NCBI RefSeq assembly: GCF_019279795.1
Contig: NC_056743.1
Coordinates: forward strand, 1,785,224,839 to 1,785,288,838
Reading direction: 5' to 3'
Origin: Protopterus annectens
Taxonomy: Eukaryota; Chordata; Ceratodontiformes; Protopteridae
Length of the DNA: 64,000 nucleotides
The position numbers were made by a program, and so were the translations under genes. Within the stretch, counting starts at the first letter, position 1, and every line of letters starts with the position of its first letter. The notes beneath the pieces are model-generated. The model was not told the origin of the DNA, made no database searches, and worked only from the letters and a program-made list of their open reading frames with translations. Positions 10,501 through 21,560 of the stretch are shown piece by piece.

Positions 10501-12105
10501 ATTAGTATGGTCAAAACACTGAATGATTCAAAGATGCATGGGGCTATCATGATGCAGTCATTAAAATGTCTGGTGGTGGGTGGGAGGAAGACAAATTGTA
10601 TGCGTATGATTCTGTAATGTTATACCTTGTGAAATATAACTTTTGTGCTTTTCTCTCCAGGCTATGTCTCAAACCAGTTTAGTATATTATCTCATTTCAC
10701 AAAGCAAAAATAAAGAAAAATTAAGTACAGCAGTGCAAACTATCACTAATTTATATAAGTTCTGCATGACATAGGTATGTTGAAATGCAAAACATCATTT
10801 TTGTTAGATCTGAAAAGGGTTTGTGGAAAAAATAGAAAAAGGCTCTAGTAACAAAAAAGGTAAAATAATATCTGTTTTAAGTGGATGAGAAAATACTAAA
10901 TTTTAACATATTGCATTGCATTTCTAATCCCAAAAAATAAATACTATCCAATGTAAGCAAGGTAAACAAAAGGCACTTTTCAGAAAGCTGAATCGGTCCA
11001 CTTCTTAGAAGACAGCTACATGCTGGTTGAGATTAAATGCTGGACTGTTTTTATCAAAGCCCACAGAAGCAACTGACTGTCTGTCCTGAACCTGATAGTA
11101 AAAATGTGCTTTAGCAGTGTAGCAGAAATGGGGGACATGGCAGGGAGATAAGGGAACTGTACTCTTCCAGGTTAAGTGTTGTGAAAAGCAACATTTCAGT
11201 CTGAATAAAAAAAAATTCTGAATCCACCAATAAAAAGCTTGTGCAGCAACAGCTCTGTGCAAATAAACGAGTTAAGAAATGACTCAAGCACAATCATAAT
11301 AGTTTTATCTAAAATGTTTATTATTACTATTATTATTGTTATTATTATACATTCCTACAAATTAAAGACTTCTTTCAAAAATTAAAGAAGTCTATAAAAT
11401 TCATGAAATTCAATAACATCTGAGTTTGTGGACTGTTTACCCAACTTATGATCTTACACATAAAACAAACCATGAAATAACTAATACACAGAAATAAACA
11501 CAATCTTTAACAAGAATTTTAAGAAACTGCTCAAGCTCAATTGCCCTCATGATATTAGATATCAGGAAAAAATACTGTAAACTGGATATGCAAGTATAAG
11601 GAACTTTTTAACTCTTTGTAACACTGCAATGCCATGCATTTAAAATAGGGCCTTGATTTTTTTCATAGCTAAATTTAGTTTTGCTCAAATAAACTTGTTT
11701 GTTTTTCTCTAGATACGATTCCAAAATTGGCATCCCAGGCTTCTTTTCCTTTCTCATCAAGTGAAGTCTTTTAGGGCCCAGTCCCATTTTTAGAGTTCAG
11801 GGTACTATAGAGATAGATCAGTTATTAAGATTATCAAAGTCTGCAATTAAGATTTATGCAGCTTGACTCAAGTCTGAGCCGTTGACTCAGCAAGTCACTT
11901 GGCTAGTTGCACTGAAGTTCAGAATTTACCACAACCACTTTCACAGTTTTTCATTTTATTTTATCTTCAATCTCAACAGCTTTAAAATGCCTTGTATAGT
12001 CATACCACAGCCAAAACCTGCTATAATCTCACTTGCTTTCTCATTAGATTTTTTTTTTAAAGAAATCTGTCCCTGCAGAATATATGTTGGCATAATATAT
12101 GCCTT
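10501..12105. other. No recognised gene; AT-rich, short TTA microsatellite
   Basis: I see no coding signature. A (TTA/TTG)n stretch lies at about 11320-11347, followed by an imperfect hairpin with CTTCTTTCAAAAATTAAAGAAG. Confidence 0.4.
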
Positions 12106-12108
12106 ATT

Positions 12109-12234
12109 AGTTCATAGATTAGTACTAAGCTAACTGCTCTTGAGAGCCATTTGAAGCCTAGCCAATTATCCCTTGTGAGAAACAAACCCTGCACCTTGTG
12201 TTTGTAAGGTAAACACCTTAACCATTAGGCCAGC
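12109..12234 (-). mobile_element. tRNA-derived SINE with CR1 tail, copy 3
   Basis: On the minus strand: GGCCTAATGGTTAAGG (A box), GTTTACCTTACAAACAC (anticodon arm with TAC), GCAGGGTTTGTTTCTC (B box), then GGCTAGGCTTCAAATGGCTC and AGCAGTTAGCTTAGTAC, the CR1-like tail. This is the cleanest head of the three copies. Confidence 0.8.
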
Positions 12235-12639
12235 AAAGTGAAGATGAAGTGTTCTCTTGCTTTCTTGCATATTAAGACTGGTCCATGATACAAGAATGAT
12301 AGCCTTCCTGGTCTTAGGATATGGGATATCTGGGGTGGGGGAGTATAGTGGGTGTTTAACCACAGACAGATATTAGAATTAGGGGGTTCATAATATTATG
12401 AAGTAGCAAGGCCATGAAGCAGAGGAGTAAAACGCTGCTGACATGATACCTGAGACAATCGATTAAAGCTGAGGTACACAGAGAAGTAATATGTACCCCT
12501 CATCAGAAATTCAGGTCAAACTAGCAAACATACAATCTAACTGAGGTAGTGCAGATCAGCAGACAGACTTGTACTTGTATGTTCTTGCTTAACAATGTAA
12601 AAATTATCTGGTAACAGGGGAATTAAGAGGAATAGGTGG
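12235..12639. other. No recognised feature
   Basis: Non-coding AT-rich DNA between SINE copy 3 and the left direct repeat that flanks the next CR1. Confidence 0.35.
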
Positions 12640-12726
12640 GCAAGGAAGGAACATGGGCCTCAAACAAGCACAGCACAGACAATCAGGGGCATATTAACTG
12701 GATGGGGCTGCACAGCAACAAAGACC
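12640..12726 (+). repeat. Left member of ~85-bp direct repeat flanking a CR1
   Basis: Aligns over its length with 15063-15148. Shared words are AAGGAAG, CTCAA, AGCACAGA, ATATTA and TGCACA, at roughly 70 percent identity by eye. The two lie on either side of the CR1 at 12727-15062. Confidence 0.6.
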
Positions 12727-15062
12727 AGTTAGTGTACATACTCAATGGAGGCTTTATCATAGTGAAATATGGGAGAACACTACCCCCCATGTCCTCCCTA
12801 AGACCCAACCATAAAACTGTCTCCCTCGAAATCAAAATCAACTTGGTTAGCCCATTAAACCCAGTAACAGTTAGGAATTATTCAAAGGTAAACTACCTTT
12901 TATTAAGTGATGATTTGCCAAAATTTCCCCTTCAAACCCAGAGAACACAGCAGCCTATGCAGAATTGTTCATAGAAACTCTGTCCAACCATATCAGTGGC
13001 TGCATAGAGGTTGCAGTACCTATTAGAAGTAAGCCCAAAACTTACTCTAAAATCACACTGCCCTGGTGGCATACCAAATTAAACAGGATGTACAACAAAA
13101 TAAAAAAAAATCATAGCTAAATTCAGGATGTGTAACTCCCATAAAGATAAGAACTGTCTCATCAAACTAAAGAGGCAACTAAGGGTGTTATTCAAGTCAA
13201 ATAAAGCCAATTTACAGGTTAAGATAGTCTCCCATGCAAAAGTCAACCATAAGGCCTTCTTCAGCTATGTCAGAAACCTCAAGGGTAGCACACAGCAGTG
13301 GTTTGAACTGGTGGTTAATGGTACCACATTCACAGAGCCAGGCAATATAGCAAATCTGTTGGCTGACAAATTCAATTCCAACTTTACCCTCCATTCACCC
13401 ACAGCCACCACCCAAGAAATACCCTTAAATTTAACCCCTCCAACTATAAATAGAGTGTATGTCCTGGCTGCACTCACTAAGGCCAAGAACACAGACTCAA
13501 TAATATCTCAGAATGCCTCCTGGATAGTTTAAAATATGACTTATTAGGGTCACTTAAGTCTCTATTTAACTAAAGTCTCAAAGCTGGCTTTGTACCATGA
13601 GAATGGAGGACTGCGATGGTCATCTCCCTTCATAAGGGGGACCATCAAAAGATCCTGGAAAATACAGATCCATTAGTCTGACTAGTAATATTTGCAAAAA
13701 CCATGCTAAGAATTATTATGAAAATGATCAACAAAGACATTGGAGACCACCAAACACTGGATCCATCCTAGTTTGGCTTCAACAAACGAAGGTCATGTCT
13801 ACTGAACCAGGTAGACTCCTTTGAAAAAGACAATAGATGAGGATAAAATGGTACATACTGTCTGCCATGATCTGCCCAAGGTATCTGATACAATAACCTG
13901 CTAGGGCATTGTTAACAAATTTATGGAATTAGGCATAACCCCTATATAATGCACTGGAAAGCCAGCTCACTTACTGATAGGAGTCAGGTATTTAGGATAA
14001 GTTGAGACCACCTCCAGAGAGCTCCACAGGGCTCCATGCTGGGCGCACTTTTCTTTGGCATCTACTTCTTGGAAGTCAAAACCAATGTCAAAGGCCTCTG
14101 GCTGATCAAGTTCACAGATGACTGTAAACTGGGAGCAGTCACAGAATCCCCCCAAGACATAAACACACTACAGGAAGGTCTAGCACAATCAAATGGCTAA
14201 AACCCAATTCCAGGAAATGCAATATAGTACCTGTTGTGAAGTCAGCCACCCAGGAAAGTACATCATCAATAAAACATCCCCAAGTGTTGACTCACTAGTC
14301 AGGGGATGTATGAACTCATGTAGATAGTAACCTGGCCTCCGGCCAACATGTGTCCAAGGTAACAAGAAAATCCTTCTAGGTTACTCAACTTATAAGTAAG
14401 GGCATGGCATCTGGGTCCAGGGGTGTCATCACACTATGTTACTGGGCCCTCATCATACCTATCTTTAAGTATAATGCCTCCTTTGGTATGTACCTGACCA
14501 AACACATGCCACAACTGGAACATCCACAAAGGTTCCTTACAAAAAGAATACAGGGCATAAACACAATGTTCTCTGTAGATTGACTAAAATCCCTTTCTCT
14601 ATACTCTTTCTCCCAAAGACTACTAAGCGGCAATCTATGCCTGGTTTACAAGGCATCACTGGACCCCTCATTGATGAACCTTTTGCACATCTGCAAAACA
14701 AATAGCATCTGATCTACTAGATCCAAAGACCTAAATTTTGCTTGTGACATAAATGGGAAATGTTGGAGAGGCAGATGAGAATTCCCATTCTGTAAAATAG
14801 GCACCCCATCCATGTGAAATAAAATGCTTCTCTAACCCTATTTATGCGTAAATTGAAACAATGCATGGGAAATTGGAAATTCACTCCTGTCCTGGTGCCT
14901 ATGTCTCAGATGGACAGATGCAGACAGAAAATCATGTCATAACCCAAAATCAACCCGTATATAAATGTCTAAAACATAAAATTTGTGGGCCACATTTGGG
15001 TTGTACAGCTAGACCTCTAACAACCTATGTGATTGTTAGCCAAGTATACACTTATTAACCCA
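12727..15062 (+). mobile_element. CR1-clade LINE, 5'-truncated and decayed
   Basis: Begins near the end of the endonuclease (RPNHKTVSLEIKI, from RSDHKLISLEI) at about 12800. It continues with YSKVNYLLLSDDLPKF, the linker KVNHKAFFSYVRNLKG at 13240, motif B 'RAPQGSMLGALFFGIYF' at 14020, motif C 'KFTDDCKLG' at 14110 and the C-terminal thumb at 14440-14700. The 3' end near 15060 is a decayed version of the usual CR1 terminus (GTTAGCCAAGTATACAC). Many stops and shifts are present. It is the same FTDD family as the copy at 386-5700. Confidence 0.8.
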
Positions 15063-15148
15063 TAAAGGTAAGGAAGTAATGCTGGTCTCAAGCAAAGCTA
15101 GCACAGATGATTAGAGGTATATTAGTTGTATGTGTGCACAATGAAGGA
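15063..15148 (+). repeat. Right member of ~85-bp direct repeat flanking a CR1
   Basis: Partner of 12640-12726. See that entry. Confidence 0.6.
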
Positions 15149-15830
15149 AAGGGTGTTCTGGGTTCACCGTAGACCAGATTGGCGATTGGTGAACATATAA
15201 ATACTTTTCTTAACCTGTAAGCCAATTTTATATTTGCTGTAAATTATGGTACATCTGGAAAGCTGTTCTTCAATAAGATGTTCACCATTTTATTTTTTAT
15301 CCTGCATTTTGAATAATATTAATTGTAGTGAAGAGACTACTAATGTCCTCATTAGCCCCTCTTGTTAAATTACTGCATAAGGACACAGCAAGAAATAAGG
15401 GAGGCATCAGCCCTCCTTATGGGCAGAATTAAAACCAAAACAAAACGGTTAAATATATGCACACATACCATTTTTAATAATGATTTGTAAGCACTTTATT
15501 TCCTTATTGGAACTTCATCAGACAAGTCATAGAATGCAATTGAAACACTTTGTATATTATTCATCAAAATCACAATTTAGCTAGGTTTGCTACAGAAGGA
15601 TTGCCATGTGATATCAGAGTAGACCAGGCTGGAGCCCATAGTATCATATTAATGTAAATGAAAGGAAATTTTCATGGTTGAGCCATAGATGGAGCCCTGA
15701 CTCTGTCCTAGATAGCCCAAGTTCAGTTAGCACCCAGGAACCTGGAGGATATGAGAGATGGGAAGAAAAGGCAACACTTGGCTCAATAATTTTAATAGGG
15801 AGTGTGGGGTTGCCACCTGTGATCTGACAC
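15149..15830. other. No recognised feature
   Basis: No coding signature or repeat structure is recognised between the flanking repeat and the CR1 3' end at 15.83 kb. Confidence 0.35.
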
Positions 15831-16220
15831 TTCATAGGTTCACTGAAGATTATTAGGCTAATGGCTTAAGAGCCCTTACATGCCTAGCCATTATTACCAA
15901 CATTCTTCCTTATTTTCAATCCCTAAGGGCTAGAGGATAGCATAGGTTTGTACCTATACTTTTGACTATTTTACGGACTACCTCTGTCCATAAGGGAGTG
16001 CATTTATGATTCCCCATCCATTAATTCAAACTGCATTTGAGGAGGGTTAGGGAAGGGCTCTGCTTTACATGAATAGAAAGCCTGTTCCAGAGAATAGTTA
16101 ATCTATGTTTGGAGATTTGCTGTGTCATTGTTTATCAGGTCCATGATTATTCTTGCACTGGCCTTGCATGGACTAGTCAAACTTATAGGCCTGTAATTTC
16201 TTGGGTCTGCTGATGGTCTC
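15831..16220 (-). mobile_element. CR1 LINE, left piece (3' end and a slice of RT)
   Basis: Read on the minus strand: a slice of reverse transcriptase 'DPRNYRPISLTS' at about 16215-16170, then after an internal deletion the ORF2 tail and the 3' terminus at 15840 (GGCTAGGCATGTAAGGGC). It is in the same orientation as the CR1 piece at 19306-21560, from which it is separated by an L2. About 150 nt of RT sequence is missing at the junction. Confidence 0.65.
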
Positions 16221-17859
16221 CTTTATTTTATTATTTTAACATTTGTTTACCATGAAAGTCCAGCTGGACATGTGTCCTTTTTCAGTGGAGGCCCGTGGAG
16301 ATAAGCTCCAGATCATAAAGTAACATAATAAAGGTACAGCGTATTAACAAAAGTGAAGTACTTCATATTAACAAAGACAAAACAACAGTATTGGACATTG
16401 CTACTATAGATATAACATCAAGTAGAACTTATAGTAATCATAACAAGGAGAATAAAATATTGTTAGACATTGCAACTATAGCTATAACGCCAAGTAAATC
16501 ATGCAGTTATATACAAAATATTATCAAATATAAGGAAATATCTAGCTTGGCAGCTGATAAATAAGCATAATTATCAATAATGTGTGATGAGCACTCAGCT
16601 CTTAGCTATAAGATTTGGCCATAAATCAGTTAAGCAAGGTTAGAAGGAGTGATGGTAGAAGAGAGTGGTATGTGAAATGGCCTATCCTGGGGGGCTACAG
16701 GGACAGAGCCAGGAGTTTGCAAGGTGCATTTTTAGGAGTGTTTTAAATTGTTTAGATTAGGGAATGGTCACTATTGAGTTTGGTAGGGCATTCCAGAGCC
16801 TTGACGTGTAGCTGGAAAACAGTGATTCTCCTGCTGAGTGTTTTGCTTTTGTAACTTGTAGTAGATGTTTATTGTTAAAGCAGAGGGATCTTGAAGCTGA
16901 GTAAGACTGAATGAGGTCTTTGAGGGCTGGGGTCTTATTTAGCTGGGGGAGAATTTTACGGGCTACGTTTAATTGATTAAGATGTAGTAATTGAGGGAGT
17001 TTGAGCCAATCAAGCTGTTTGAGGGATAAGCAATGATGTGACTTGTAGGATGCATTGGTGGCAAATTTACAGATTTTATTGTAACAAATTTACAGTTTGG
17101 CAAGGTCAGTTTTACGGAGGTGGATAGGACTGGGAATGCATAAAGGAGTGTTGAAAGCAGGTGGGTTCTGGCAATGGTAACTTTTATGTCATTTGTTAGA
17201 AATTGCTTGTTTCTATATAGGACGCCAAGTTTTTTATGTACTTTTCTGATGGTTTGATCTATACGTATGTCAAATTTTAGATTATTGTTGATTATAACCC
17301 CTAGCAGTTTGGTATGGTCCATTGGAGTAGTCAAGGTTTTGTTTTTGGAGTAAATGTGGAAGCTTGGGGAAGGAGAGGTAGTCCTACTGGGGCAGAAAAG
17401 CAGGATGTTTGTTTTATTGGGATTTAGTAGAAGCTGGGAGTTGGTTAGTCAGGCTTCTACAGACAGGAAGGGGTCTTGGATTATGGTTTGAAGGATGTTG
17501 AGGAAGGAGGCTGAGCAGATCAGGGTTGATTCATCCACGTATTGAATTACAGTGGTATGTGGGGTGGTAGAGTGAAGCTGGTTGGTAAAGAGGGAGAATA
17601 GTAGGGGTCCCAGGATGGAGCCTTGGAGACCCCTACGGTGACTGGGAGGATGTGTGAGAGAGATTCTTGCCATCAGACTGCTTTGGATAAGTAGCTTTGG
17701 AACCATGTAATAGCAGTGTGACTGAGATTAAGGGAGGAAAATATGCTAATGAGCTTCTTCTGGTTGACCATGTCAAAGGCCTTTGACAGGTCAAGGAATA
17801 AGGCTGATACAAATTGGGCATTGTTTTTCTGTGTTGGTTAACTATGTTAGTAAAGGACC

Positions 17860-18104
17860 GTAGGTAATTGTTTGTTTGTATTGATTGGTTCATTTAAATT
17901 TTATATGTATATAAGGTTTGCAATGAGTTTGATACATGGTTCTGATGAGGTCTCCAGTCTGGAGATGAAAGCGCTAAACCTACATGTATTTGTTCAATAA
18001 AAGAGTTTTGTGATACTTTTCTGACATTTGGAAGTGGTGGTGGTGAACCTTTTTGGATTTAGGAAGACAGCCTTTATTGCAACGTGGACTACCATGATTT
18101 TTTT
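17860..18104 (+). mobile_element. Short Penelope-like element end inserted in L2
   Basis: Flanked by a 14-16-bp duplication: ATGTTAGTAAAGGA at 17844 and ATGTTTGTAAAGGA at 18105, both in L2 sequence that reads 'SFTNI' twice. Its layout, a hammerhead-like motif then TTCAATAAAAG and a T-rich end, mirrors the right terminus of the full PLE at 56.3-56.43 kb (motif, GTTGAATAAAATT, T-rich end). No coding part is present, so it is a 5'-truncated copy or a non-autonomous relative. Confidence 0.6.
17931..17990 (+). ncRNA. Hammerhead-ribozyme-like motif (type I, minimal stem III)
   Basis: The core CTGATGA (17942-17948) and GAAA (17967-17970) enclose a 7-bp hairpin, 17950-17956 pairing with 17960-17966 with loop GTC. 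Stem III is minimal (GCGC). The predicted cleavage is after CTA at 17976. Stem I is GGTT with AACC, extended by ATACAT with ATGTAT. One extra G (17949) lies between core and stem II compared with the textbook fold. Hammerhead motifs with tiny stem III are known in Penelope-like elements; activity is not shown here. Confidence 0.6.
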
Positions 18105-19305
18105 ATGTTTGTAAAGGACAGTAGGGCTGTTGTGGTGCTATGAGCAGGATGAAAACCATGCTGGGTGTAGGACAGAAGATTATGTAAAAGGAGGTATTCC
18201 ATGAGTTGAGTGTGTACTACTCTTTCGAGGACTTTAGACAGGGGTGAAAAAATGGCAATGGGGCAGTAGTTTGTAAGTTCACAAGAAGTTCCTCCTTTGT
18301 GCAGGGGTAATATGTGAGAGATTTTCCAGATAGTGGGAATGTAAGCTTCGGTTATTGATCTGTTTATGAGTATGGCTACTGGATACGAGATAGCTTTTGC
18401 TGCAATTTGCAGAAATTCTGGGAGGAGGTTATCTGCTGCTAGAGTGGTGGGTTTTAGTTTTTTCAGTAGTTGTTTTGATGTATCTGGTAAAGAAAGGATG
18501 TAGTTTGAATTGATTGATTGGGTTTTGTGGGGGTAAGTTAGAATCATGTTTGGGGGAATGGGATTGGTCTTAGTGTGGTTATTGGCTAGTGTTTGGATGG
18601 ATTAGGTAAAAAAAGTGTCAAATTGGCTAGCTACACTTTCATGGTTATTAGTTGTTTTTGGAGTGGGAGTAGTAACTTTACCTGGGTGTAATAAGTTTTT
18701 TATTGTAGCCCAGAATTTTTGAGCATTTTTGTGATCCTTGGTTTGGATATTTTGGTAGAATTTGGATTTATCTGTTCTAATTAGTCTTTTAGTTTTATTT
18801 CGAAGTACAAATAAATGTTGTTTAGTGGCACTGGTTTTGGACTTATGGTACTGTGACCAGACTTTGTCTCTGGCTTTAAGAAGGGATCTGGTTTCTTTGG
18901 TTAATCAGTGTGCAACTTTAACTCTAATGTTTCTAGGTGGAGCATAAATGTTGAGAATATCAAGGAAGGTGTTGTTAAAAGAGAGAATTGCTTCGTCTAG
19001 GGGCATTTGTTTAAGATGATCCCAATGGCAATTTTGTAGGGCTGAGATAAGGTTGTTAGGATTAAACTTTTGTACATTCCTGATGGTTCAGAAGGTGGTT
19101 TGTTGTGTTGGATGGTTGTGTACTCTAAGGAGAAAGGTTGGGGATTGGTCACTCAGGTTGTCAGGTAAACAACCTGAGTGGGATGATAGGTGGAGAGAGT
19201 TAACTAGAATCAATAAAGTTGCGTTTATGCAAAGAGATGGCTGTTGCTGCCTTCCACTGCCCAAGGACAAGGACAGTCTAGAGGCTGTGGTTAAATAGAG
19301 CTCCT

Positions 19306-21560
19306 GATAGATGATGTTTCATGAGATGCATCAAAGCTATGTTTTTAGCTTTAGAGAGCAATCTAGTTACCTGTTCTTTTGTGACAACTAGTAGTGGAAT
19401 GGTGGAGAGTATGTCTTGGGGGGGACGATGGGGAAGTGAAATTTGAGCTGAATTTATCGGTCAGTAGACTTGCTATATTTCTACTTGGGTGGAGGTGGTG
19501 ACATCTATAACTATCTCTACACACTGTTGGGTGTTGCCCTTAAGATTGTGGACATAACTGAAAAATGCCTTATGGTAATCCTTAGCTTGGGAGGCTATTT
19601 TTACCTCAAAATTCACTTTTGAAAACTTGTACCGATTTGCTTGTTTAGACTAAGGAGGTAGTTTTTGCTCTATTGTGTACATTCTGCCTTACTTCTAGAC
19701 AGGATTTTCTTTCTTTTGTTGTACAACCAGGGGTCCACCAAGATGGATTGTTTTTGCAGTTTGTCCTAGGCTTATTTCGGTTTGGTACTGCTGTTTCTAT
19801 GAAATTGTTTATACGGTCGTACAGGATTTTTGTGTATGCCTCCACAGTGCTTTTATGTTTTCTGAGTATGGTGGGGCTTTGAAATTACATATGCTGTCAC
19901 TTAATAGCAGGTAAGTTCTTAAAGGTTTTGGAGTTGAGTGGGGGTTCTAGTTTTATATTTATTTCAAGGGAAAACACTTTGTGATGTGAAGTAATCATTG
20001 AGGGCATTACACTTGGGAAGGGATTGCAATGCTCTCCCATATTTGTGAGTACCAGATCTAGAATATTTGTACCCCTAGTGGGAGTGCAGACAAGCTTCTA
20101 AAGGTCATTTTCATTCACAAAGTCTAGAAATCTTTGGGGCTGCCTGTTAGTGGTCATGTCTGCTTCCCAGGAAATTGAGGGGTAGTTGAACTCACCCATG
20201 ATATTATATTGTGTTGAATGGTATGTGATTCCTAGCAAATTCAGTTATGAGGTATGGTTTCCCTGGTTCATAGTGGGGGACCTGAAGCTAGCAAGGATAT
20301 GGTAATGAATTTTTCCTGTGATTAGTTGGACATGGAGTAGCTCAAGCGTGTCTTATTGTTTGCCCGGTCATGAGGCATGGTTATCCTTTATGTGGATGGA
20401 TACACCTTCACCTTTTGTCCTTGAATGTGCAGTGAGTGGTATAAATGTGTGAAAGACATTATAGACTTGCACTGCTGAGATGCTTTTGATGGCTTTGAAC
20501 CATGTTTCAGTGACTGCACAGACGTCAGCATTCTCCAGGGTGAGGATTCCTTCCAGGGATTGCAGTTTTTTGCTGAGGCTCCTAGCATTGAACAGTAACA
20601 CCTTCAGCTTATTGTGAGTAGATTTTGATGTGTTGGAAGGTTTATCTGTTTGGCAATGTCTAAAAAGGGCAATATAGGGGTGGATAATATTTTGGATAAT
20701 ATCCAAAAGCATAGTGGTGACAGGTGAAGACCATCCCTGGCAAAGCAGTGTGGCCTGTCAATAATGTTGTCCCAGGTTAACAAATATCAGACCCCCTTGG
20801 AGTGACACCAGTAGCTAAGCCAATTATTAAACTCAATAATTTTTTGTTTATATTGTGGCATCATCCATGGACATGATTGAATGCTGCTGATTGCTAGGCT
20901 CATACCCACTTGCAAAATGTTTTGAGAGCTCAGTCTTGTCTATCTTCATATAGTCCAGGGAGGTACGTCTCAGGTCATTTACACCCTCATGAACTATGAC
21001 TGATTCATACTGGTACTTGTGGTTTAATAACGTGAGTGCTTGCATGATCTGGTGAATCCTGGCCTCTGACAGGCAACTAACTGTAACCTTCTCTTTATTC
21101 AGCCTGGTGAGAGGGATGTCAATGTGTCTCACATATTGGGTTGTGTGGTGTTATGCCTTATGGGCTTGGTAGTTGAGACACTATAAGATGTAATTTTATT
21201 TGTTGTGATGGGAGTTGTCCTGTTTGTCTGTATGCAGAGTTTCTAAGGACTGCATTTCAGAGGCCTTTGAGGTTTGGGTAAGTTGCATGTGAGCACCTCT
21301 ACATATGTGGGTCTATGTGTCTGGTCCTTAGTAAGTGTGGCAACTTTGTGTGTGTGTGCCACTAACAACCTGTTTGGCATTTTTGTGTCTGAATGTCAAA
21401 GTCTTTTCTCCAGTACATTGTGTAACTATATCTCTCAAATACTGTATTCATCTGTTTCAGAATTAAGTGGTTGTCAGAAAACATAAGGCAATTGCTACAT
21501 TGCCTCAGGATACCCATGTCCACCAAGTTGGATGCAGAGATAGCAGGAAAGTGCCTGTCT
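19306..21560 (-). mobile_element. CR1-clade LINE, right piece (ORF1, endonuclease, linker)
   Basis: On the minus strand, ORF1 starts near 21540 with 'VDMGILRQCSNCLMFSD' (zinc-binding Cys pair). The esterase follows at 21132-20850 (HIDIPLTRLNKEKVTVSC, then VHEGVNDLRRTSLDYMK). ORF2 has 'KVLLFNARSLSKKLQSLE' and 'AVTETWFKA' at 20610-20480, a GEFNYPSISW block near 20190 and the linker at 19845-19400. The catalytic-site style VNDL and TETW is kept but frames are broken several times. It ends against the L2 at about 19305. Confidence 0.75.

Larger units (their letters stand above)
16221..19305 (-). mobile_element. L2-clade LINE inserted between two CR1 pieces
   Basis: On the minus strand this carries L2 ORF2. 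The fingers read 'TIWKISHILPLHKGG' then 'SPLSKVLERV' and 'HGFHPAHSTTTALL' (18450-18120). The palm reads 'GSILGPLLFSLF' and 'IQYVDESTL' (17620-17520; usual YADDSTL). The thumb reads 'TKLLGVIINNNLKF' and 'KKLGVLYRNKQFL' (17310-17200). The 3' end at about 16230 has the L2-type tail, reading on the plus strand (TATTT)n AACATTTGTTTACC. The 5' end is truncated near 19305 within the endonuclease. A 245-bp PLE piece interrupts it at 17860-18104. Confidence 0.75.
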
